From an uncultured Lachnospiraceae bacterium (GTDB lineage Bacteria > Bacillota > Clostridia > Lachnospirales > Lachnospiraceae): DNA of 64,000 bases. Position numbers and translations under genes: made by a program. The notes beneath the pieces were generated by a model. It searched no databases. It was not told the origin of the DNA and saw only the letters and a list, made by a program, of their open reading frames with translations. The stretch covers positions 1 through 64,000 of the forward strand of contig ONHZ01000011.1 of assembly GCA_900317755.1 (NCBI GenBank), read 5' to 3'. Within the stretch, counting starts at the first letter, position 1. Each line of letters starts with the position of its first letter. Shown here in pieces: positions 25,564-34,436 of the stretch.

Positions 25564-27267
25564 ATGGAAAAAATAATAAAAAAGGTTATGGATAAGAAAG
25601 AAAAAAAGAAACTTCCAAAAGCAGCAAAAATAATTCTTACAATTGTTATTATAGCAGTTGTCATATTTGGCGTGATCGGCGCTGTATCAGTAAATGCGGC
25701 AAAGAATAAAGCACCCGAAGTTTCATATGACAAGGTAAAAAAGACGGATGTAAAGCAGACGCTTTCAGCAACAGGTTCGATTATCAGCAATGAAACTACT
25801 TATGAAAATGGACAGGGTGTTATTTCACAGTATCCGGTGAAGTCTGTTGATGTTTCGCTTGGCGATGAGGTGCATGCTGGGGATACTTTATTTACGCTTG
25901 ACATGAGTGCTCTTGAATCTGATATTTCCACGCAGGAACAGCTGCTTGCTGCACAGAAAAAGGCAGATGCAAATACTGTGGCAGGCGCGCAGGACTCGCT
26001 TAATTCCGCACAGACAACGAGCAGTCTTACAAACAGCGATGCAGCAAGAAGCGTGACATCGGCAACGGAGGATTTTCAAAAGGCACAGGCAGATGAGGCA
26101 AAGGCTGAGGCAGATCTTGCTGACTTGCAGAAAAAAGAATCTGATGCAAAAACTGCAATGGATAATCTTTATGGTCCATATAACAGTGCAAAGTCTGATA
26201 TGGCGTCAAAGCAGAGCGCATATTATAAGGCACAGAGTGATGCCGCCGCAAAGGGAAGCGGAGCGCAGGCTGGCGGGGCAGATGTTGCATTTGATTTTGC
26301 TACAAGTACAGCGCAGATAGCATACCAGCAGGCTGACGCAAATTATCAGTCCGTAGCGGCAGAATATAATACAGCAGTTTCGGATTATAACGCGGCAAAG
26401 GCAGCCAGGGAGACTGGTGAAACTGCACTTGATACCGCAAAGCAGGCACTGACGCAGGCTCAGAGGGCTCTGGATACTGCAAATTCTACCTCCCAGCAGA
26501 CCGCTGTGCAGAATTCAAGCACTGTTTCTGCCCAGCAGAATGCACTGAATGGAGCAAAGCTTTCATCAGAATCAAGTACCATTCAGACAAATGCCCAGAT
26601 CGCAAACGATAAGAAGAATCTTGAGAAGGGGATCGTTACTGCGGAGAAGGATGGCACGGTCACTGCAGTAAATGTAAAGCCCGGGATGATCTATGCAGGC
26701 GACAGTGCAGTCGTAATCGATGATATGACAGGTTTCAAGGCGAGCCTGAATGTAGATGAGGCGGATATCAGTAAAATCACAGTTGGGCAGAAGGCAGAGA
26801 TAAAGACTGATGCCACAGAAGATGATGTATTAAAGGGTACTGTTACCTTCGTTTCTCCGGTTTCAACAGCAATGGCACAGCAGGGCGCATCAACGTCAAG
26901 CGATACTGCAGCAGCAACGACGAGCCGTGCGTCATACAGGGTTGATATTACGCTTGATCATAAGGACGACAGGCTTCGTCTTGGAATGACTGCAAAGATC
27001 AATATTATTATCGCAGAATCTGATGATACCCTGGCTGTTCCGGATGAGGACATTGTGACAGATAAGGATGGAAACAGCTTTGTAACAGCAGTAATTGATG
27101 GCAGGGAGACAAAGGTACCTGTCGAGACCGGTGTGAAGAATGACTATCTTACCGAAGTGAAGAGTGATAAGTTAAAAGAGAAAATGAAGATCGTGCAGGT
27201 CTCTGATTCTTCAGATTCAGCTGATGAGATCAATAATGAGACGGATGCGGTCGATGCGATGTATTAA
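25564..27267 (+). CDS. HlyD/MacA-type efflux adaptor protein
   Basis: A 567-residue membrane-anchored adaptor. A Lys-rich cytoplasmic start and a membrane helix (about residues 20-42) are followed by a biotinyl-lipoyl-like half-motif (VKSVDVSLGDEVHAGDTLFTLD). A long Ala/Gln/Asp-rich coiled coil spans about 115-345. The second lipoyl half (KDGTVTAVNVKPGMIYAGDSAVVIDD) and beta-barrel domains follow. It is the first gene of a MacAB-like operon with an ABC ATPase and an FtsX-type permease. The ATG at 25564 lacks a clear ribosome binding site. ATG 25588 (AAAGG only 2 bp away) is an alternative. Confidence 0.88.
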   Translation: MEKIIKKVMDKKEKKKLPKAAKIILTIVIIAVVIFGVIGAVSVNAAKNKAPEVSYDKVKKTDVKQTLSATGSIISNETTYENGQGVISQYPVKSVDVSLGDEVHAGDTLFTLDMSALESDISTQEQLLAAQKKADANTVAGAQDSLNSAQTTSSLTNSDAARSVTSATEDFQKAQADEAKAEADLADLQKKESDAKTAMDNLYGPYNSAKSDMASKQSAYYKAQSDAAAKGSGAQAGGADVAFDFATSTAQIAYQQADANYQSVAAEYNTAVSDYNAAKAARETGETALDTAKQALTQAQRALDTANSTSQQTAVQNSSTVSAQQNALNGAKLSSESSTIQTNAQIANDKKNLEKGIVTAEKDGTVTAVNVKPGMIYAGDSAVVIDDMTGFKASLNVDEADISKITVGQKAEIKTDATEDDVLKGTVTFVSPVSTAMAQQGASTSSDTAAATTSRASYRVDITLDHKDDRLRLGMTAKINIIIAESDDTLAVPDEDIVTDKDGNSFVTAVIDGRETKVPVETGVKNDYLTEVKSDKLKEKMKIVQVSDSSDSADEINNETDAVDAMY

Positions 27268-27281
27268 TGTGGACTTGCAGC

Positions 27282-28175
27282 ATGAGTGAAAATCTGATTC
27301 ATCTTAAAAATATTATAAAAAAATATTATGTCGGACAGGAAAATGAGCTCGAGATTCTTCATGGCATCAATCTTGATGTGACAAAGGGCGAATTCATTTC
27401 TATCGTTGGCGAGTCCGGCTCCGGAAAAAGTACGATGATGAATATTATTGGCCTTCTCGATAAGCCAACAGAAGGGGAGTATCTTCTTGAAGGTGAAGAT
27501 ATGATGGCGGCAAAGTCAAAGGAGCTTTCAAGGATTAGGAATCAGAAGATCGGTTTTGTTTTCCAGACCTACAATCTCATTGCCAGGACCACAGCACTTT
27601 CAAATGTGGAAGTGCCGCTGATGTATGCCGGCGTTTCTGGAAGGGAGAGGCGGGACAGAGCCAAAGAGTTATTAAAGATGGTCGGCATGGAAGACAGGAT
27701 GAACCATACGCCGGATGAGCTTTCTGGCGGTCAGAAGCAGAGAGTTGCCATTGCGCGTGCCATGGCAAATGACCCGCCGATTATTCTGGCCGATGAGCCT
27801 ACCGGAGCGCTTGATTCAAAGACTGGCTATCTGGTAATGGATATTTTTCACAAGCTTCATGATGAGAATGGCAAGACAATTGTTCTCATCACGCATTCAA
27901 ATGAGCTTGCCGCTGAAACAGAGAGAATCGTCACCCTGAAGGATGGCTCGATCATTAACGACACGGGTATTCGTGAAGGTTACCGGACTTTTGACAGAGT
28001 ACAGCATGAGAAGGCTGGAGACCTTGATGCAAATAAAGCAAATGCCCTTATTGAAAATCTAAGGCAGGATGATATGAAATCGGAAGATGGCGTCCTAAAA
28101 AATAAAGAATCGAAAAATAGCTTTAGTGAAGATTCAGTAACAGCGAATGCCACGAAGGGAGAAGATGATGTTTAA
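27282..28175 (+). CDS. ABC transporter ATP-binding protein, MacB/LolD type
   Basis: A 297-residue ATPase. Walker A GESGSGKST, Q-loop FVFQTYNL, signature LSGGQKQR, Walker B IILADEPTGALDS and the switch His in VLITHSNE are all present. The length includes about 70 C-terminal residues of polar extension beyond the usual MacB-like module. An in-frame ATG at 27267 overlaps the adaptor stop (TAATG) and could be the coupled start. ATG 27282 begins the conserved part. It powers the permease encoded next, whose start lies inside this gene's end. Confidence 0.92.
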   Translation: MSENLIHLKNIIKKYYVGQENELEILHGINLDVTKGEFISIVGESGSGKSTMMNIIGLLDKPTEGEYLLEGEDMMAAKSKELSRIRNQKIGFVFQTYNLIARTTALSNVEVPLMYAGVSGRERRDRAKELLKMVGMEDRMNHTPDELSGGQKQRVAIARAMANDPPIILADEPTGALDSKTGYLVMDIFHKLHDENGKTIVLITHSNELAAETERIVTLKDGSIINDTGIREGYRTFDRVQHEKAGDLDANKANALIENLRQDDMKSEDGVLKNKESKNSFSEDSVTANATKGEDDV

Positions 28176-29394
28176 GGAGAACATCAGAATGGCGCTCGCC
28201 AGCATCATGGGAAACAAGCTTCGTTCTTTCCTGACCGTTCTTGGAATTATCATAGGAATAGGTTCAGTCATCACGATTATGACGCTTGGAAATTCACTTT
28301 CTGCCGGGCTTACGGATTCAATGGCATCCATGGGACTTAATAATATTATGGTCTATGTTTATCAGGACAGTGAGACTGGTGCATCTGCATCAAGTGATGC
28401 AAAGCTGGATGAGACCTATTTTCAGAATATCGAGAAGAAATTCGGAAAGAGCACAAAGGCAATTTCAATATCAGCAGCTGCCGGTGGAACGATCACAAAG
28501 GATTCAAAGAAATATTCTATCAGCCTTAGTGGTGTGACACCGGGATATTTTGTTGCAAATACGACTACGATCTTAAAGGGAAAATTACTGGATAAAAATG
28601 CCTATGTCTCTGGTAAAAATAAAATCATAATTCCGGATAAGCTCGCAGAGAAATTATTTGGGAAAGATTATGCTAATGCAGTTGGACAGACAATAGATGT
28701 TTCTGTAAATGATACCTATCATACTTTTACGATTGTCGGTGTTTCCGAAACGGAGAGTGCAGCAGGCATGTTTTCCATGCAGTCTGCGATGTATTCCTGT
28801 GAGATTCCATATAAGTCTTATTCAAAAATCGTTCATGATGATTCGATTTATGATTATTCGCTTGTTGCCAAAGATGGCGTGGATACGGTTTCTCTTGCGA
28901 GTGCGCTTGAAAAGTATACAAAGGAATATATCGCAAAATATTCCGGCTGGAAGGTCGAATGCGACAATATGAAGGAGCTTTCAAAGCAGTTCTCGAACCA
29001 GATGAGCCAGGTTACGCTTGTGATATCCTTCATAGCAGGAATTGCGCTTATCGTCGGTGGAATAGGTGTCATGAATATCATGACAGTTTCTATCACTGAA
29101 CGCACAAGGGAGATTGGCACGAGGAAGGCGCTTGGTGCAACGGACGGAGAAATCCGGACGCAGTTCATTACCGAAGCGGTGATCATGTGCCTGATTGGTG
29201 GCATTATTGGCGTAATAGTAGGCATTGCTCTTGGCGACCTTCTCTCTACAATCAATGGATTCCGGGCAGCACCGTCGATTTCGAGTATCATTGATTCGCT
29301 TGGATTTTCTATGTTCATCGGTATTTTCTTTGGCTATTACCCGGCAAAGAAAGCTGCAAAGATGAACCCTATCGATGCCCTGAGGTATGAGTGA
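28165..29394 (+). CDS. MacB/FtsX-type ABC transporter permease
   Basis: A 409-residue protein. An N-terminal helix (residues about 18-40, SFLTVLGIIIGIGSVITI) is followed by a large extracytoplasmic MacB_PCD domain. The three C-terminal helices of the FtsX domain come next, with the diagnostic GGIGVMNIMTVSITERTREIGTRKALGA segment and final YPAKKAAKMNPIDALRYE. Together with the adaptor and ATPase it forms a tripartite-like exporter of peptides or antibiotics across the cytoplasmic membrane. AAGGGAG precedes the ATGATG start. The start overlaps the ATPase gene by 11 bp. Confidence 0.93.
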   Translation: MMFKENIRMALASIMGNKLRSFLTVLGIIIGIGSVITIMTLGNSLSAGLTDSMASMGLNNIMVYVYQDSETGASASSDAKLDETYFQNIEKKFGKSTKAISISAAAGGTITKDSKKYSISLSGVTPGYFVANTTTILKGKLLDKNAYVSGKNKIIIPDKLAEKLFGKDYANAVGQTIDVSVNDTYHTFTIVGVSETESAAGMFSMQSAMYSCEIPYKSYSKIVHDDSIYDYSLVAKDGVDTVSLASALEKYTKEYIAKYSGWKVECDNMKELSKQFSNQMSQVTLVISFIAGIALIVGGIGVMNIMTVSITERTREIGTRKALGATDGEIRTQFITEAVIMCLIGGIIGVIVGIALGDLLSTINGFRAAPSISSIIDSLGFSMFIGIFFGYYPAKKAAKMNPIDALRYE

Positions 29395-29426
29395 TAACAA
29401 TGGGATTTTGACTGCAGTAATAATAA

Positions 29427-29870
29427 TTATCCCCAGTCTTCTAGTGAATTTTCGCCATATTCAGTCAGCAGTTCTTCAGTATCCATCAGGTTTTTGCCTT
29501 CATTGATGCAGAAAATAATGATGGCATCTCTTTTATTTCTTGAATAAAGCACAGGCTCATTTCCGATTTTGAGCCCGCGCTGTGTTTCCTTTAAGGAAAG
29601 CCCCATTGCGATAGAAAGTTCTATTATTTTATCGCGGCCGGGCTTTTTTCTTTTGTTAAATATCTGGTAGCAGTAGGTTCTCTCTATACCGCTTTTCCGG
29701 ATTATTTCTGATTTGTCTTTTCCACTGACTTCGGGTAAACTAAAGAAGTAATCGACGAAGGAGCCGTATGGCAAAGTGGCATCATCTTTGTATAGATAAT
29801 CTTCAAGCGAACTGATTGAATGTGCGTTTAATAGTACATTTTCAAGCCTGTTTGTAGTTGTTTCTTCCAT
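29427..29870 (-). CDS. Helix-turn-helix protein divergent from the kinase gene
   Basis: A 147-residue protein. Residues about 50-105 form an XRE-like helix-turn-helix (KSEIIRKSGIERTYCYQIF, then GRDKIIELSIAMGLSLKETQ). The N-terminal 45 residues and C-terminal 40 residues show no recognised domain. AAAGGAG precedes the ATG. It is divergent from the membrane kinase gene, with only 46 bp between the start codons, so a common regulatory region is likely. Similar HTH/kinase pairs are common in Lachnospiraceae, but their role is not known to me. Confidence 0.75.
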   Translation of the reverse strand: MEETTTNRLENVLLNAHSISSLEDYLYKDDATLPYGSFVDYFFSLPEVSGKDKSEIIRKSGIERTYCYQIFNKRKKPGRDKIIELSIAMGLSLKETQRGLKIGNEPVLYSRNKRDAIIIFCINEGKNLMDTEELLTEYGENSLEDWG

Positions 29871-29902
29871 AGCCTGCTCCTTTAGAAAAATAATGTGTTA
29901 TT

Positions 29903-29908
29903 TATAAT
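29903..29908 (+). promoter_or_regulatory. -10 box just before the kinase ATG (possible leaderless mRNA)
   Basis: TATAAT ends 8 bp before the ATG at 29917, and no Shine-Dalgarno sequence lies between. A divergent extended -10 (TGGTATTAT on the minus strand) overlaps it for the HTH gene. The -35 regions are weak on both strands. Confidence 0.45.
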
Positions 29909-29916
29909 ACCATAAA

Positions 29917-30972
29917 ATGTTTGATGATAATATATTAAAAGAAGTATATTCGTTTGAGGGTACGGACCAGACCATGGTAATCAATCAGATTACACAGGAG
30001 GTCTTTCTGAAGAAAACGCTGAAAATATACAATAAAGATGTCTTTACATTTTTATTAAATCATCCAAATATTCATATTCCAAAGATATATGCTGTCAAAG
30101 AAAATGATGGAATCCTGACTGTTTATGAGGAATATATCACAGGAACGACTTTGGAAGACATGCTCTCAAACCAGAATATCACTGAAGAACAGGGACTGAA
30201 TATCCTGTATGGCATTTTAGAAGGAATTGATTTTCTTCATTCTGCAAATCCGCCGATCATTCATCGGGATCTGAAGCCTTCAAACATTATGATCACAAAT
30301 AATGGCATTGTGAAAATCATAGATTATGATGCAGCAAAGCTGCAGAATGACAATGAGACAAAAGACACTGTGCTTATTGGAACGCAGGGTTTCGCTGCAC
30401 CAGAGCAGTATGGTTTTTCAGCTTCCACAGTGCAGACTGACATTTTTGCCATTGGCAAAATAATGGAAAAACTGTTTCGGGATAAGAAGGCATATAAAAG
30501 CATTATCGCTACAGCAACAGCAATGGATCCAAAAGATAGATACAGCAGTGCAAAGGAGATGGGAAAGGCTGTCTTTGGGCGTTTTGAAAATAAGTCTGCT
30601 GATACAGTGACATTAAAACACAAAAGTCTTTTTGGGAGAGTGCTTGATAAAATTCCCGGATTTCGAAGCAGGGATCCTTTTCATATGATAATTGCAATAT
30701 TTTGCGATTTATTTATTATTGGACTGGTATGCTTTGGAGAAGCAAAATCTGATGATAGTAAGATATTTATCTTTATCATAAAGTTATATCTTGTACTAAA
30801 TTATCTTATGGTAATTGATATATTTTTTAATGTGTCAAAAATTTTTCGAAGGCTTCCTGACATTCATTCAGAAAACAAAGTGATTAATTTTTTCTCAAGA
30901 CTTGGCTGGAGCATTCTTTTTTCAACCTGCCTGCTGATCATAATGGTATTAATCAGTATTCCATTTAAGTAA
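29917..30972 (+). CDS. Membrane Ser/Thr protein kinase
   Basis: A 351-residue protein. Residues about 10-220 form a Hanks-type kinase: Lys in EVFLKKTL, catalytic loop HRDLKPSNIMI, and GTQGFAAPEQYG as the activation/P+1 segment. The metal-binding DFG is replaced by IIDYDAAK (DYD), a substitution seen in related Firmicute kinases. There is no clear glycine-rich loop. The C-terminal 110 residues hold three membrane helices and no PASTA repeats. The start has no ribosome binding site. The gene lies between the divergent HTH gene and a membrane DUF4352 gene. Confidence 0.88.
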   Translation: MFDDNILKEVYSFEGTDQTMVINQITQEVFLKKTLKIYNKDVFTFLLNHPNIHIPKIYAVKENDGILTVYEEYITGTTLEDMLSNQNITEEQGLNILYGILEGIDFLHSANPPIIHRDLKPSNIMITNNGIVKIIDYDAAKLQNDNETKDTVLIGTQGFAAPEQYGFSASTVQTDIFAIGKIMEKLFRDKKAYKSIIATATAMDPKDRYSSAKEMGKAVFGRFENKSADTVTLKHKSLFGRVLDKIPGFRSRDPFHMIIAIFCDLFIIGLVCFGEAKSDDSKIFIFIIKLYLVLNYLMVIDIFFNVSKIFRRLPDIHSENKVINFFSRLGWSILFSTCLLIIMVLISIPFK

Positions 30973-31104
30973 ATAATTGTGTGCTGTGAGCACACCAAAT
31001 ACTTTCACCGTTTACTATAATAAATCCGTATGAAGAAACTTTTTCAATATAGCTTTATCTCATATGTTTTGAGATGAAAATGGAATTAATACGGAGGTGT
31101 TATT

Positions 31105-31935
31105 ATGGCAGATGATTTCAATTCGGGAAATTATGGAAATCAGGGGAATGGAAATCCAGGGCCACAAGGATATGGCAATCCGGGATATGGTGCTTCTGGA
31201 CCACAGCAGTATGGAAATCCTGGTTATGGATCACAGGGCCCGCAGCAGTACGGGAATCCCGGCTATGGATCTCAGGAACCGAATGGCTATGGCGGTGCTC
31301 CATACAATCAGAAGCCCCCAAAGCAGAAGAAGCCTGTTTATAAAAAGGTCTGGTTCTGGATCTTAATTATTTTTCTTCTGATCATTATCATCAGTGCAGC
31401 AAGTTCCGGCGGCAGTGATTCGAAAAAGAGTGCCAGTGTCGATACATCTTCCGAAAGTAGTACAAATGATGTCACAACGGACGACACTGCTTCAAATGAG
31501 GATTCCACTCAGCAGGATCAGACTTTGAAAATTGGTGATACCTGGACTGTTGATGGACAGTGGAATCTTACAATAGACTCAGTCCAGTCTACCGAGGAAC
31601 GAAATCCATATTCAGATGTTTCACCAGAACAAGTAGTAATTGTCACCTACAGTTATGAGAATCTTGGATATAAGAGTGACATAATGGATGGGCTATACAT
31701 GGATTTGGAGCCAAATGGTGATTCCACATGCATTGATGCCACAGGCGAAATGGCAGTAAGCTATCCGGCGAATATTTCAAAGTATCCACAGGAAACTCCT
31801 GTCGGTGCAAAGTGCACTGGTGCCCAGGCTTGTGTGGGATTGATGCATTCAAGTGATTCATTTACAATGAATATAAAAAAGTATGACGGAAATGGCAAAG
31901 CCCAATCGGTTACCTATGAGCTAAAAGTTGATTGA
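31105..31935 (+). CDS. Membrane protein with Gly/Tyr-rich repeat tail and DUF4352-like domain
   Basis: A 276-residue protein. Residues 1-70 are Gly, Asn, Pro, Tyr and Gln rich, with three 13-residue repeats (YGNPGYG-x-x-x-P-x-x, residues 23-61). A Lys-rich stretch and a membrane helix (about 83-98) place the tail inside the cell. A Ser/Thr/Asp-rich linker and a beta-rich DUF4352-like domain (about 140-276, IGDTWTVDGQWNLTIDSVQ) lie outside. GGAGG precedes the ATG. The position directly after the kinase suggests a shared pathway. A function for DUF4352 is not established. Confidence 0.8.
   Translation: MADDFNSGNYGNQGNGNPGPQGYGNPGYGASGPQQYGNPGYGSQGPQQYGNPGYGSQEPNGYGGAPYNQKPPKQKKPVYKKVWFWILIIFLLIIIISAASSGGSDSKKSASVDTSSESSTNDVTTDDTASNEDSTQQDQTLKIGDTWTVDGQWNLTIDSVQSTEERNPYSDVSPEQVVIVTYSYENLGYKSDIMDGLYMDLEPNGDSTCIDATGEMAVSYPANISKYPQETPVGAKCTGAQACVGLMHSSDSFTMNIKKYDGNGKAQSVTYELKVD
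31171..31287 (+). repeat. Three 39 bp in-frame repeats in the DUF4352-like gene
   Basis: Three tandem 39 bp units encode YGNPGYGASGPQQ, YGNPGYGSQGPQQ and YGNPGYGSQEPNG. The DNA copies differ mostly at third positions. Confidence 0.8.
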
Positions 31936-32290
31936 TTTTGAAAATTAATGGCTGCAATTGGTGAAAAGTCTAAAAAGACATGAGTTTGTTGCAGAGTTAC
32001 AGAATCGAGTAGGAAAGACATAATGTTCCTACTCGATTTTTTATACATCATTTGATTTACTTTGTTCTGATTTATCGAACAAAAAATAAACAAAATATAA
32101 AAATTATTAACAGTTTATTAAATATCTCAAATTCGCTTTATTTTCCTTTGTTAACATGATATAGTTTCAGCAATTGATATCAATCACAATGCCTGTTTTC
32201 TTCAGGCAAATGCTACAATACATTTCACTTGAGCATAGTTTCACTTGTTGACGATAGATGTTATAATTATGAAAGGAAATAAAGCTATAG
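31936..32290. other. Gene-free stretch of 355 bp
   Basis: It contains the terminator at 32005-32042 and then about 250 bp of very AT-rich DNA up to the nuclease remnant. A TATAAT at 32262-32267 and GAAAGGAA at 32269-32277 precede that remnant. No reading frame or clear structured element was recognised in the rest. Confidence 0.6.
32005..32042 (+). terminator. Strong terminator after the DUF4352-like gene
   Basis: TCGAGTAGGAA (32005-32015) pairs perfectly over 11 bp with TTCCTACTCGA (32026-32036), followed by six T. Confidence 0.88.
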
Positions 32291-32713
32291 ATGAACGAAC
32301 CTAATGCTAATGGAAAAGCAAAGGACAATATTCTTGGTCAGTATCTTGCATTTATAAGAATTCTGTATAAGAATTTTGATAAATATGGCAGGACTGGAAA
32401 AGCAGCAGAAGAAACGGTAAGAATGTGTCTTGAGGAGAATCTTCTCAAGGAATATATGAAAGAACGTGAGAAGGAGGTAATCGACATGATGTCATTAATA
32501 TTTTCGCAGGAAGAGGTTGATAGGATACGAGACCACAATAATATTAAGCAAGGAAAGAGCATAGGCGAAGCACAGAACTTGGTAGATAATATCGAGTATA
32601 TTGCGAGCACAAATAATATTTCCATCGTAGAGGCATGTAAATTCTTAGGTAAGACTGAATTAGATTACGAACAGGCAAAGGAGTTGCTGAAAAATAATAT
32701 GATAGCGGTCTAA
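32291..32713 (+). pseudogene. Truncated Rpn/PD-(D/E)XK-type recombination-promoting nuclease (C-terminal part)
   Basis: A 140-residue frame matching the C-terminal third of Rpn-family nucleases (transposase_31/PDDEXK_2 group). The NILGQYLAFIRILYKNFDKYG segment, a basic helix and the EEVDRIRDHNNIKQGKSIGEA tail are typical. The N-terminal two thirds, carrying the catalytic PD-(D/E)XK residues, are missing, and the 250 bp upstream show no remnant. It starts at an ATG with GAAAGGAA about 12 bp away, so a short protein may still be made, but it should have no nuclease activity. It is one of three broken genes in this patch. Family assignment is by memory of the C-terminal pattern. Confidence 0.65.
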
Positions 32714-32719
32714 TTTGCC

Positions 32720-33538
32720 CTATTCCAGAATAAATTTCGAAACATAGTGGCTTTCGATGATTCTGCGTCTGTATTTGAGAGGGCTCTGACCGGAAAGCTT
32801 TTTGAATTCGTGGATAAACTGTGATTGGTCATAGTAGCCATGCTCGGTGATTAAGGCAGTGAGCGTGATATCATTGTCGAGATTTATGTGTTGAATGGTG
32901 TTCTGAAAACGGACGATCTTGCAGTATGTCTTTGGCGTAAGACCTGTTTCGTCTTTAAACACCTTATCGATATACCTTTCGGTATAGCCTGTTTTTTCCA
33001 CAATATCCTTTATCGGAATTGTCCCCTCTGAAGAGTCAGAAATTTTCTGTATTTCCTTAACAATAGTATAATGCGATGAGAAAGCATCGGCTGCTTTTTC
33101 TGCTAGTAATTTCTTATAAAAATCCTGAATGAAATTTGCTTTGGCTCTAAAATCCCTGCAGGAAAAAATCCCATCCTGAATAATTTTCGTATATTTTGAG
33201 CAAAGTGAAAGATCAAAGGTATTGTCAATAAAATCCTTTAATGTGCCTTCGATAAAGGCAGGAACGACTCCCGGCATAAATCTGATGCCAATATATTTGT
33301 GCCCCTTTTCAAGAGGCGTGGGGGAACCATCTAAGACAGTTCCGGCAATATATGCTTTAAGGTCAGGGTCATCTTCATCAATAAAGATGTCGATGCAGCC
33401 GTCCGGAATTGCATAAATATATTCAGAAGAAATCGCATCTGCATCATATTCATAGATGTGGGCGATATCTCCGGAGCCAAATTTTCTCTTATAATATTTT
33501 TCTGATGCTAATGCAAAATAAGGCTGTACAGGCTTCAT
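32720..33538 (-). CDS. AraC family transcriptional regulator
   Basis: A 272-residue regulator. The N-terminal 150 residues resemble the DUF6597-like sensor half (YAIPDGCIDIFID, GHKYIGIRFMPG). Residues about 165-265 are the two-HTH AraC domain: IPIKDIVEKTGYTERYIDKVFKDETGLTPKTY, then LTALITEHGYYDQSQFIHEFKKLSGQSPLKYR. The frame is intact, unlike its neighbours. It is convergent with the nuclease remnant (6 bp apart) and divergent from the nitrilase fragment, which may have been its original target gene. The ligand cannot be predicted. Confidence 0.9.
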   Translation of the reverse strand: MKPVQPYFALASEKYYKRKFGSGDIAHIYEYDADAISSEYIYAIPDGCIDIFIDEDDPDLKAYIAGTVLDGSPTPLEKGHKYIGIRFMPGVVPAFIEGTLKDFIDNTFDLSLCSKYTKIIQDGIFSCRDFRAKANFIQDFYKKLLAEKAADAFSSHYTIVKEIQKISDSSEGTIPIKDIVEKTGYTERYIDKVFKDETGLTPKTYCKIVRFQNTIQHINLDNDITLTALITEHGYYDQSQFIHEFKKLSGQSPLKYRRRIIESHYVSKFILE

Positions 33539-33757
33539 ATTTTTCTCATAATATCAAAAAAACGCAACAGGCCGTATAAAACACTGCGCCCCATTGCGTT
33601 GATACAATCAAAATTATTTTGACATATATTAATTTAGAAAAAAATTGATGTCAATAGGAAATTTGAAAAAATTATTTTATAAGTGAAAGAAAACAAGGCG
33701 GAATCTCTTATAACATATTAAAAGATCAAAAAACTTAATATTAGAATGGAGAGCCTT

Positions 33758-34352
33758 ATGGAAATTGAAGATCAGATTAACGATGCATTAGAAGTCATTG
33801 ATTTTGTCGCCTTCAACAAATTCCTGGTTGAGAACATTGATACCAGATTTGACTCAGGAAAAACAACTGAAGAGGCTTTGCGCTGTTCCTGGTGATGATT
33901 ATTATGTATATGATACAAAATTTGGAAAAATTGGATTGATGATCTGCTATGACAAGGTATTCCCTGAAGTAGCAAGAATCTTAAAGCTCAAGGGTGCTGA
34001 TCTCATCATCTGTCCTACAGCTTGGCCTGCAGAGTCAAAGGATGAGGATGCTCCGAACCTGAAATTATATAAGATTGCAAATGAATACAATGCCATCGTA
34101 AACATGGTTCCTATTATTGATTCAAACGGCGTCAGCGATGAGACACCTGATGGTGTTGAGTGTGGACATTCCAGAATCATTAATACAAGAGGCGAGACAC
34201 TTGCGACAACCTACTTTGATGAGGGCATGGCAGTAGCAGAGCTTGATCCTATCGAGGATATCAATGCTTCCCAGTGGAAAGGTCTGTTTATTCCTTCGAC
34301 AAATCTTATGAAAGACAGAAAGCCAAAGACTTATGCTGGTATAAGCGAGTAA
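33758..34352 (+). pseudogene. Chimeric remnant: unknown 5' end joined to the 3' part of a carbon-nitrogen hydrolase
   Basis: A good start (GGAGAGCCTT then ATG at 33758) opens a 45-residue frame, MEIEDQINDALEV..., that stops at 33893-33895. From about 33886 another frame continues to 34352 and encodes the C-terminal half of a nitrilase/carbamoylase-type amidohydrolase: PGDDYYVYDTKFGKIG, the catalytic-cysteine motif LMICYDKVFPE, and AGISE at the end. The family's first half, with the catalytic Glu and Lys, is absent. The frame switch near 33876-33890 marks a deletion junction. I could not identify the origin of the 5' piece. Confidence 0.75.
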
Positions 34353-34376
34353 TATCTCTCATTATCATGAATGGTT

Positions 34377-34404
34377 AATCCGGTCATTTGACCGGATTTT
34401 TTAT
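34377..34404. terminator. Terminator between the nitrilase and MATE remnants
   Basis: AATCCGGTCA (34377-34386) pairs perfectly with TGACCGGATT (34389-34398), effectively with a tetraloop, and is followed by TTTTATT on the plus strand. Confidence 0.8.
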
Positions 34405-34436
34405 TGTGTTGAAAAAGCCCTTTCTCTGCCTGGGTA

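Noticed and set aside
30979..30995. GTGTGCT/AGCACAC hairpin after the kinase gene as a terminator
   Set aside because: It lacks a T-run, and the next gene is on the same strand, so a terminator could not be supported.
32291..32713. Active mobile element (Rpn/transposase-like)
   Set aside because: Only the C-terminal part remains and the nuclease active site is absent. No terminal repeats or target duplications were seen.
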